A DNA stretch of 8,722 nucleotides from Campylobacterota bacterium (GTDB taxonomy: Bacteria; Campylobacterota; Campylobacteria; Campylobacterales; SZUA-545), in contig BNUO01000079.1 in NCBI GenBank assembly GCA_025997415.1, forward strand, positions 1-8,722. Reading direction: 5' to 3'. Positions within the stretch are counted from its first letter, which is position 1. Each line of letters starts with the position of its first letter. Shown here in pieces: positions 1 through 5,119 of this stretch. Made by a program: the position numbers and the translations under genes. Under the pieces are notes generated by a model. It ran no database searches. It saw only the letters and a program-made list of their open reading frames with translations, and was not told the origin of the DNA.

Positions 1-214
1 TCGGAGGATAAAACGCGTAAAGCTCCGTAAGCGGCGCGATAGTCTGCGCTAAACCCGCAAAGGCGATCACCGATACATAAACGGTTTCAAGCGCGTATGG
101 ATTAGATCGCAACGAACCCGCGATCGCCCCCATAGCATCTTGCATTTTGTCCAGATTATCACCCACCATAGACTCTGAACAGTCTAAACAAAAAAATACA
201 GGCAGTCTTCGCAT
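1..214 (-). CDS. TerY-like VWA domain protein, N-terminal 71 residues (cut by window edge)
   Basis: This is the 5' part of a third von Willebrand factor A protein of the TerY type; the rest lies beyond the left edge. Translation from ATG (212-214) gives MRRLPVFFCLDCSESMVGDN and then about 50 more residues, including a stretch NPYALETVYVSVIAFAGLAQ that parallels the two VWA paralogues in this window. The metal-binding MIDAS motif D-x-S-x-S is kept as DCSES (residues 11-15), whereas the paralogues have DTSGS. The start follows the stop of the preceding VWA gene by 10 nt, and an AAAGGAAAT Shine-Dalgarno lies just before it, so it is the seventh gene of the ter operon. In known Ter systems VWA proteins are adaptors that often neighbour a PP2C phosphatase and a protein kinase; those genes, if present here, would lie outside the window. 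VWA identity is sure; the exact role is inferred. Confidence 0.88.
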   Translation of the reverse strand, partial: MRRLPVFFCLDCSESMVGDNLDKMQDAMGAIAGSLRSNPYALETVYVSVIAFAGLAQTIAPLTELYAFYPP

Positions 215-224
215 CTATTTCCTT

Positions 225-866
225 TCATATCACCATATTGATTTCGGGCGGAGGGGGAGGCAAAGTGGTTTGCGTGTTGATACCTGCGCTACTTGAGCCG
301 ATCGATATTGAGGCAGACACCCAGCCAAAAAAGCTGATAAACGCAGCGCTATCAAGCGTGTCAAGCCGTACAACACGATCGGTTAGCTCCGTAAGCAATT
401 CCGTTTTTGCCTTTGGACCGGCAGCACACGCCACGATCGAACCAAAGTTGCGCTTTTTGATCTCCACTATCGCATCGCGGTATGCCTGCAAGTCGGACGG
501 ACTTCCGTCTGTCATCACAAATAGCAGCGGTCGCCAGTCGCCCTTCACGCCGCCTTGCGTTTTACGCACCTCATTATCTACGCATTTAACCAGCAGCTCC
601 AGCGCCGCGCCGAGGAATGTCGCGCCCGATTGCGGCGTTGTGATCTCGCCTATGTTTGCTTCATCAAGCGGCGTTAGCGGCATATACTCACGCGCCTCTG
701 TGTCAAAGGTGATGATCGCCAAATGTACACTCTCCAATGCGTACGGGTCTTGGCGCATCGCACTAAGAAGCGCCTGCAATCCGACATTGACTGAATGTAT
801 CGGCTCACCGCGCATAGACCCTGAAGTATCCAGTAGGATATATACGGGCAGTCGTCTTTCGCTCAT
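225..866 (-). CDS. TerY-like VWA domain protein (second in operon)
   Basis: A single-domain, presumably cytoplasmic VWA protein of 213 residues. VWA folds bind Mg2+ or a similar ion at a MIDAS site and mediate protein-protein contacts. The MIDAS elements are visible: DTSGSM at residues 13-18, a threonine in the SGATFLG segment near residue 83, and MTDGSPSD at 118-125. No signal peptide or TM segment is seen. The C-terminus is a proline run followed by EINMVI, nearly the same tail as in the VWA protein at 1518-2159. I chose ATG at 864-866, 8 nt after the AGG of a weak Shine-Dalgarno; an in-frame GTG directly upstream (867-869) would add one residue. It lies 9 nt after the stop of the divergent TerD gene. 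Family assignment to TerY-type VWA proteins is confident; partner proteins are unknown. Confidence 0.92.
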   Translation of the reverse strand: MSERRLPVYILLDTSGSMRGEPIHSVNVGLQALLSAMRQDPYALESVHLAIITFDTEAREYMPLTPLDEANIGEITTPQSGATFLGAALELLVKCVDNEVRKTQGGVKGDWRPLLFVMTDGSPSDLQAYRDAIVEIKKRNFGSIVACAAGPKAKTELLTELTDRVVRLDTLDSAAFISFFGWVSASISIGSSSAGINTQTTLPPPPPEINMVI

Positions 867-875
867 CACATCTGC

Positions 876-1502
876 CTAAATATACTGTTTAAGCCACGAA
901 ACGAAGGTAGCACTAGGGCTTGGCGTGCCAATTGCATTGAACTTCCAGTCGTTGCCGTCGCGTTCCAACTCGGCAAAAAGCAACGATCGGTACTGCGCAA
1001 ACGATTCGCCGCCGCTTAGATCAAAGCGCACCATCTCTTTGTCTTTTGCATCAACGGCGCGAATAAAGGCGTTTTGCACCTTTTCAAAGCTCTGATTGCG
1101 TTGATCGCCTTGATAAATCTGCACAACAAAAACAATCTTCGTGTAGTTCTGCGACAGTTCGTTGAGATTAACAACGATCTGCTCATCATCGCCTTCACCT
1201 GCGCCAGTGCGATTATCGCCCGTCAGCCAGATACGCCCTGAACTATGTTGCAGATTGTTAAAGAACACAATGTCGCCGCCAACAAGGTTATCGTTGCCCG
1301 TATTTTGCACTTTACCATTTGCTCCGCACAAAAAGGCTATGACATCAAGATCATAATCTTCTTCTTTGCCGCCCAGCAAGCCGCTCAGAAAACCTTTCTT
1401 CTCCTCCTTGATATCCCAACCAAGTCCGATCGTTACCTTTGAAAGGTCATTTTCGCTCTTCTTGAGGCTGACGCCCTGTCCTTTTTTTAGTGAAACTCCC
1501 AT
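876..1502 (-). CDS. divergent TerD-family protein (TerX-like?)
   Basis: A 208-residue TerD-domain protein. It opens with the family's MGVSLKKG and has IGLGWD near residue 25, an acidic DYDLD at 49-53 and [13 protein letters not shown] at 95-107. The last two correspond to the calcium-coordinating acidic segments known from TerD. It differs from the two TerD copies downstream in coordinate: it carries a Gly/Leu/Lys insertion (about residues 34-48) between GWD and the first acidic motif, an extra segment around NTGNDNLVGGD (67-77), and a different C-terminus ending WLKQYI instead of the GG(L/E)EALC motif. It sits between two VWA genes with 15-nt and 9-nt gaps and has a good AAAGGAGC ribosome site before ATG. 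It may be a TerX-type paralogue, but I cannot fix the subfamily from sequence alone. Confidence 0.9.
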   Translation of the reverse strand: MGVSLKKGQGVSLKKSENDLSKVTIGLGWDIKEEKKGFLSGLLGGKEEDYDLDVIAFLCGANGKVQNTGNDNLVGGDIVFFNNLQHSSGRIWLTGDNRTGAGEGDDEQIVVNLNELSQNYTKIVFVVQIYQGDQRNQSFEKVQNAFIRAVDAKDKEMVRFDLSGGESFAQYRSLLFAELERDGNDWKFNAIGTPSPSATFVSWLKQYI

Positions 1503-1517
1503 TTTTGCTCCTTTTAA

Positions 1518-2159
1518 TTAAATGACAACATTGACTTCGGGCGGAGGGGGAGGCAGATCGTCAAGACCTGTTACCTCTTTCTGTCCCTGATCTACTTTTT
1601 GACTGCCTACAGTTACAGACGCGCTCACCCATTTGAAAAACGCCTTAATCGTGTCGGCATCCGCAGTATCTAGTTGCACTACCACCTCTGTAATCTGCTT
1701 AAGCACGCCAACATCAGCGCCACTGCCCGCAGCGCAGGCAACAATGAGCGCCTTTTTGGTTGCACGAATCGCGCTAAGTCCCTGCTGAATGTCGTCGGTC
1801 GGACTGCCGTCTGTCATCAAAAAGATCAGCGGTTTCCAGTCGCCTTTTGTATCGGCGGTCGTTTTGGCAACCTCTGTGTCGATTCGGTTTGCCAGCAGAA
1901 GCAACGCTTCGCCAAGCGCGGTTGTACCGGTTGCGCTGATCGGCGGTGTTTGAAATGCCGATAGCTCCGTCAGCGGCACCGTTTGTTGCGCCGATGAATT
2001 GAATGTGATCACAGAGAGATACGCAGTTTCTAATGCGTATGGGTCTTGGCGAAGTGTTGAAACAAGTATCTGCACGCCGTTCTTGACCGCCTCGATCGGT
2101 TCGCCGCTCATTGACCCTGATGTGTCTAATACAAGATAGACGGGTAATCTTCTAGCCAT
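1518..2159 (-). CDS. terY: TerY-like VWA domain protein (first in operon)
   Basis: A 213-residue VWA protein, the closest of the three here to typical TerY. A full MIDAS is visible: DTSGSM at 12-17, the GTT segment at 78-80 supplying the threonine, and MTDGSPTDD at 115-123. The body follows the expected alternation of strands and helices with no membrane segment, so a soluble cytoplasmic protein is expected. It ends LPPPPPEVNVVI, a tail shared with the VWA protein at 225-866. Translation starts at ATG 2157-2159 behind AAGGAAG, and that Shine-Dalgarno overlaps the TAA stop of the upstream terD copy, suggesting coupled translation. In Ter systems TerY-type proteins are proposed to link TerD/TerC assemblies to phosphorylation or other enzymes; that role is inference here. 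Confidence 0.93.
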   Translation of the reverse strand: MARRLPVYLVLDTSGSMSGEPIEAVKNGVQILVSTLRQDPYALETAYLSVITFNSSAQQTVPLTELSAFQTPPISATGTTALGEALLLLANRIDTEVAKTTADTKGDWKPLIFLMTDGSPTDDIQQGLSAIRATKKALIVACAAGSGADVGVLKQITEVVVQLDTADADTIKAFFKWVSASVTVGSQKVDQGQKEVTGLDDLPPPPPEVNVVI

Positions 2160-2168
2160 TTTTCTTCC

Positions 2169-2738
2169 TTACGCTACATTTACGCCAAACTGTCCGCATA
2201 ACGCTTCCAATCCGCCAGAAAAGCCCTGCCCTACAGCTTTGAACTTCCATTCGCTGCCGTGTCTGTATATCTCGCCGAAAATCATTGCTGTTTCGGTGCT
2301 GTAATCCTCCGAGAGATCAAAACGGGCAAGCTCTGCATCATTATCCAAATTAACAACGCGCATAAAGGCGTTGCTAACATGACCAAAGTTCTGTCCGCGC
2401 TCGCTTGCATCGTGGATAGTAACGGTGATCACAATGCGTTTGACAACTGACGGAACTTGTTCAAGATTGATTTTGACTGCTTCATCGTCGCCCTCGCCTG
2501 CTCCTGTACGGTTATCGCCCATATGTTCAACCGAGCCGCACACCGAGCGAAGCTGGTTGTAAAATATGAAGTCGTCATCGTTGCGAACCTTGCCATTTTC
2601 CGTCAGCAAAAACGCGCTTGCGTCCAAGTCAAAGTCGCCGCCGTCTGTTGCACGCGCGTCCCAGCCTAAACCTACAAGTATCCGTTTAAGCCCTGTTTCC
2701 AGCGCAACATTGGCACCCTTTTTAAGTGAGACTCCCAC
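2169..2738 (-). CDS. terD: TerD-family calcium-binding stress protein, copy 2
   Basis: A 189-residue canonical TerD/TerE-type protein. Conserved blocks are [20 protein letters not shown] (residues 21-40), [13 protein letters not shown] at 74-86, the NAFMRVVN segment, and a C-terminal FKAVGQG ending in a short Gly/Leu-rich helix. Acidic residues of the first two blocks match the Ca2+ sites known from TerD structures. The protein has no membrane segment; TerD proteins are cytoplasmic and can associate with the membrane complex. Start is GTG at 2736-2738, chosen because a perfect AAGGAGG lies 5 nt upstream and because the frame then opens with the family's MGVSLKKG. That Shine-Dalgarno overlaps the TAA stop of the neighbouring copy. 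It is a tandem duplicate of the gene at 2749-3327, lacking about three residues near position 15. Confidence 0.95.
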   Translation of the reverse strand: MGVSLKKGANVALETGLKRILVGLGWDARATDGGDFDLDASAFLLTENGKVRNDDDFIFYNQLRSVCGSVEHMGDNRTGAGEGDDEAVKINLEQVPSVVKRIVITVTIHDASERGQNFGHVSNAFMRVVNLDNDAELARFDLSEDYSTETAMIFGEIYRHGSEWKFKAVGQGFSGGLEALCGQFGVNVA

Positions 2739-2743
2739 AAAAT

Positions 2744-2750
2744 CCTCCTT
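2744..2750 (-). promoter_or_regulatory. ribosome binding site AAGGAGG that fixes a GTG start
   Basis: On the minus strand the TAA stop of the first terD copy (2749-2751) runs straight into AAGGAGG, then 5 nt, then GTG (2736-2738). The strong site supports the GTG start and suggests that ribosomes finishing one terD copy reinitiate on the next. Confidence 0.8.
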
Positions 2751-3327
2751 ATGCTACTGCTACGCCAAAAGATACACATAGCGCTTCGAGTTCGCCGCTT
2801 GTGCCTTGACCAATTGCTTTGAACTTCCATTCGCTGCCGTGTCTGTATATCTCGCCGAAAATCATCGCTGTCTCGGTGCTGTAATCTTCCGAAAGGTCAA
2901 AACGGGCAAGCTCTATGTCGTTGTCTTGATTGACTACGCGCATAAAGGCGTTACTAACCTGACCGAAGTTTTGTTTGCGTTGCACGGCTTCGTTGATCGA
3001 GACCACAACGGCGATTTTTTTAACGCTTTCCGGCACTTTCGTAAGGTCGATCTTGATCTGTTCGTCGTCGCCTTCACCTGCGCCTGTACGGTTGTCGCCC
3101 ATATGCTGCACCGAAGCGCAAGGCGAAATTGGCTGATTGTAGAAAATGAAATCAGCTTCACTGCGAACCTTGCCATTTTCCGTCAGCAAAAACGCGCTTG
3201 CGTCCAGATCGAAGTCGCCGCCATCTGTTGCACGCGCGTCCCAGCCTAGCCCTATCAATATCTTTTGAAGCGAAGGTGCAGTTTGCGTCAGCGACACATT
3301 GCTGCCCTTTTTGAGTGAGATAGCCAT
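2749..3327 (-). CDS. terD: TerD-family calcium-binding stress protein, copy 1
   Basis: A 192-residue TerD/TerE-type protein, the second gene of the ter operon. Visible family blocks: [13 protein letters not shown] start, [20 protein letters not shown] (25-44), [13 protein letters not shown] at 77-89, [14 protein letters not shown], and [20 protein letters not shown] (144-163). The acidic clusters DFDLD (38-42) and GDDE (86-89) correspond to known Ca2+-binding positions. Usual family length is about 190 residues, so the gene is full length. It begins with ATG at 3325-3327 behind TAGGAGC, in which TAG is the stop of the upstream terC-like gene. TerD proteins confer resistance to tellurite, phage or colicins in enterobacteria, but their general role is better described as metal/stress response; the effect in this organism is not known. 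Confidence 0.95.
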   Translation of the reverse strand: MAISLKKGSNVSLTQTAPSLQKILIGLGWDARATDGGDFDLDASAFLLTENGKVRSEADFIFYNQPISPCASVQHMGDNRTGAGEGDDEQIKIDLTKVPESVKKIAVVVSINEAVQRKQNFGQVSNAFMRVVNQDNDIELARFDLSEDYSTETAMIFGEIYRHGSEWKFKAIGQGTSGELEALCVSFGVAVA

Positions 3328-3336
3328 TTTTTGCTC

Positions 3337-4389
3337 CTATTTTTGGGTATTCAGGCGGTATCTGCTGCCCGACCTTTTATGGCATAGCGATGAGAAAAAC
3401 GCCAAAGCAATAAACGCAACACCGATCAGTCCGGTAATCACTTCCGATACATGCACCACAATACCCGCAAGCATAATGAACGCAAGCGTGCCGATCGCGT
3501 AGTGTGCGCCGTGTTCTAGGAAGATATACTCATCAAGCGTTCCATTGCGTACTAAATGCACGGTCAGTGAGCGTACAAACATCGCGCCGATAGCCAAACC
3601 AAGCATTATGATCACAACATCGCGGGTGATGGCAAATGCACCAATCACGCCATCAAACGAAAACGAAGCGTCCAAAACTTCAAGATACAAAAACGCTGCA
3701 ATACCGCTGCGTTTTGCCACCTTAACCGCTTCTTCGCCTCCCTCTTTACTCTCAAACAGGCTGTCCAAACTGCTAACGGCAACAAAGAGGATTACGCCGC
3801 CAAGACCGGCGCTGACAACCGTCAATTTTGCAGCAGTATCGAGCGGCAGCCACAGATACATTCCAAACAAAATGATCAGAGCTATCAATACAGCGGCAGA
3901 ATCTATTTTGCCTAGTTTCGCAAGCCGCTCTTCGATCGCTTCTAACCAATGCGTCTCCTTCTCTTCATCAAGCAAAAACGAGAAGAATACAAGCAACAAA
4001 AACATACCGCCGAATGTAGCAATCCCTGCGTGAGCACTGGTAAGATGAGCGGAGTATTCGTCTGGGTTATTGAGCGCCATTGCTGTAACTTCACCCATAC
4101 CAAGTCCGGTTGCGATCGCTACAATTGCAATAGGAAAAAAGAGCCGCATTCCAAATACCGCTACCAAAATACCCACTGTCAGGAAGATGGTCTGCCACTT
4201 TTCACTCATCTCTTTTAAGACAGAGGCATTTACGACGGCGTTATCGAATGAGAGGCTAACCTCCATCACGCCCAGCACAGCCACGAGGATAATTGCGCCC
4301 ACAATGCCCATACCGCTTTGTGCGCCCCAATAGGCAGCTAACGCTAGGCATATCGCGGTTACACCAAGTGAAAATCTGAAATCTTTCAT
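3337..4389 (-). CDS. terC: TerC-like integral membrane protein, DUF475 family
   Basis: A 350-residue polytopic membrane protein, first gene of the ter operon. It has about nine hydrophobic segments and the two-fold motif typical of the TerC superfamily: EVSLSFDNAVVNA (residues 43-55) in the first half and EVLDASFSFDGVIGA (237-251) in the second. The acidic residues in these membrane motifs are thought to bind or transport metal ions. The sequence resembles the DUF475 branch (long, with the central acidic DEEKE loop near 141-145) rather than classical E. coli TerC, so the symbol is by function and context. A basic C-terminal tail (CHKRSGSRYR) probably lies in the cytoplasm. The start ATG (4387-4389) has a perfect AAGGAG 5 nt upstream. 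Its stop TAG is within the next gene's ribosome site. Confidence 0.9.
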   Translation of the reverse strand: MKDFRFSLGVTAICLALAAYWGAQSGMGIVGAIILVAVLGVMEVSLSFDNAVVNASVLKEMSEKWQTIFLTVGILVAVFGMRLFFPIAIVAIATGLGMGEVTAMALNNPDEYSAHLTSAHAGIATFGGMFLLLVFFSFLLDEEKETHWLEAIEERLAKLGKIDSAAVLIALIILFGMYLWLPLDTAAKLTVVSAGLGGVILFVAVSSLDSLFESKEGGEEAVKVAKRSGIAAFLYLEVLDASFSFDGVIGAFAITRDVVIIMLGLAIGAMFVRSLTVHLVRNGTLDEYIFLEHGAHYAIGTLAFIMLAGIVVHVSEVITGLIGVAFIALAFFSSLCHKRSGSRYRLNTQK

Positions 4390-4400
4390 TGAGTCTCCTT

Positions 4401-4421
4401 CTGTTTCGATACTGAAAACAG
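4401..4421 (-). promoter_or_regulatory. small hairpin directly before the terC ribosome binding site
   Basis: A 6-bp inverted repeat, CTGTTT (4401-4406) and AAACAG (4416-4421) with a 9-nt loop, abuts the AAGGAG at 4395-4400. In the mRNA it would form a weak stem immediately upstream of the ribosome site. Its position suggests a possible effect on translation, but the stem is A/U-rich and could be chance. Confidence 0.3.
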
Positions 4422-4484
4422 AGATGGAGCTAAGGGGATTGAGATGAAAAGGGAATAGAATGGTTAGAGTAGATACCTACGGCA

Positions 4485-4553
4485 TTAACTGATGACGCCC
4501 AACCGATGGGGGGGGGGGGGGGTGAATATCATTCGCCTGAAGCCAATGCGCAT
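4485..4553 (-). other. possible short leader ORF running through the C tract
   Basis: On the minus strand an ATG (4551-4553), preceded by an AAAGGG purine stretch about 7 nt upstream, opens a 22-codon frame: MRIGFRRMIFTPPPP then HRLGVIS and TAA. The proline codons are the C tract. With one C fewer the frame would continue to a TAG at 4430-4432, about 40 nt before the terC start. With one C more it would stop at a TAG near 4478-4480. No homologue is recognised; it may be chance, but frame dependence on the tract makes it worth recording. Confidence 0.2.
4508..4522. repeat. homopolymeric G tract, 15 nt (C15 on the transcribed strand)
   Basis: Fifteen consecutive G on the plus strand, 119 nt upstream of the terC start. 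Tracts of this length are prone to slipped-strand mispairing, and in Campylobacter and Helicobacter poly-G/C tracts are established phase-variation switches. Here the tract is in a leader region, so it could alter promoter geometry, leader structure or the frame of a short ORF. The exact length is also error-prone in sequencing. Confidence 0.9.
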
Positions 4554-4584
4554 TCTCTGCCCTTTCACGCTAACATGAGGTGTA

Positions 4585-4590
4585 ATTATG
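4585..4590 (-). promoter_or_regulatory. candidate -10 box of a ter operon promoter
   Basis: On the minus strand CATAAT matches 5 of 6 positions of the sigma-70 -10 consensus and lies in an AT-rich stretch (GTTTAAGCAAAGTAAAG directly upstream). No convincing -35 TTGACA is found at 16-18 nt, which would not exclude it in Campylobacterota, where the -35 box is poorly conserved. A start near 4578 would put the C tract and the short ORF in the mRNA leader. Confidence 0.25.
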
Positions 4591-4684
4591 CTTTACTTTG
4601 CTTAAACGATGTGGCTAGATTACATTTTGCAATGATTCCAGCCAGCGATCCGTCCGCCTTGCGTTGCGATCGCCGCAAAGCCCC

Positions 4685-5119
4685 CTATATCTCGTCGATT
4701 CCCAGTAGTACATCAATGTTGAGTAGGCTTACCATATCGTTGCCGACTTTGACCAGTCCGTCAAGATAGCGCGGATCGAGCGTACTGCCAATGTCCGAAG
4801 TGTGCTGCGCATCTTTCATATCGATCTGTACGATGTTTTCGATCGTATCGACCACGATCGCTACCATTCGATCGCCCTCCAGTTTGAGCGCAACAACGAT
4901 CGTCTCCGCATCGTAGAGACAAGAGCCGCTTGCGAACTTGCGCCGCAGGTCAATGACGGGCGTGATCTCGCCTCGCAGGTTGATCACCCCAAGCACCCAA
5001 GCAGGATTACTAGGAAGCGGCGTGATCGAGTTTTCGTAGGTCAGTATCTCGCGCACCTTCTCCAGCCGCACGCCATACAAAATCCCAAGCATAGTGAAAA
5101 CCAAAAACTCATCTTTCAC
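4685..5119 (-). CDS. cheW: chemotaxis adaptor protein CheW
   Basis: A 144-residue single CheW domain, which couples receptor tips to the CheA kinase in cytoplasmic chemosensory arrays. The family landmark NLRGEITPVIDLRRKF is at residues 47-62, and the domain spans nearly the whole protein. The length is slightly short of typical CheW (about 150-170), with a very short N-terminus. The start is GTG at 5117-5119; it overlaps the cheA stop by 4 nt (GTGA), so translation is probably coupled and CheW is made in proportion to CheA. It is the last gene of the mcp-cheA-cheW operon. No fused receiver domain (CheV type) is present. Confidence in family is high. Confidence 0.96.
   Translation of the reverse strand: MKDEFLVFTMLGILYGVRLEKVREILTYENSITPLPSNPAWVLGVINLRGEITPVIDLRRKFASGSCLYDAETIVVALKLEGDRMVAIVVDTIENIVQIDMKDAQHTSDIGSTLDPRYLDGLVKVGNDMVSLLNIDVLLGIDEI

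Larger units (their letters stand above)
2169..3327 (-). repeat. tandem duplication of terD with a mosaic of identical blocks
   Basis: The two terD copies are offset by 580 nt. Identity is patchy: a 50-nt block is identical (2236-2285 and 2816-2865), and another of 45 nt is identical (2582-2626 and 3162-3206), while stretches between them, such as the segment after FIFYNQ and the strand region before NFG, are clearly diverged. Such a pattern suits an older duplication with later gene conversion of conserved blocks, although strong purifying selection could contribute. Confidence 0.85.
4390..4684. other. intergenic region: leader of the ter operon
   Basis: This 295-bp gap separates the cheW stop from the terC-like start; both flanking genes are on the minus strand. 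It is more AT-rich than the genes around it. It holds a 15-nt G homopolymer, a candidate -10 box, a possible short ORF across the homopolymer and a hairpin next to the terC ribosome site, all listed separately. Just after cheW there is a palindrome-rich GC stretch (around 4657-4678), but no T-run follows it, so no clear intrinsic terminator is seen and read-through from the chemotaxis operon is possible. Confidence 0.75.

Noticed and set aside
238..879. Long plus-strand frame opposite the VWA gene at 225-866
   Set aside because: It is a mirror of the minus-strand VWA gene; its translation is Ser/Thr-rich without any domain, while the minus frame has full MIDAS motifs.
1..4389. Calling the operon a tellurite-resistance determinant
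   Set aside because: The name is historical. The sequence shows calcium-binding, membrane and VWA proteins, not tellurite chemistry, so a general stress or defence role is equally possible.
4657..4678. GC-rich palindromes after cheW as an intrinsic terminator
   Set aside because: TTGCG/CGCAA and GCGATCGC can pair, but no T-run follows on the minus strand; the palindrome is explained by the CGATCG enrichment.
4506..4769. Plus-strand frame starting at an ATG that runs into the G tract (polyglycine start)
   Set aside because: There is no ribosome binding site upstream, no recognisable protein, and its 3' part is antisense to the end of cheW.
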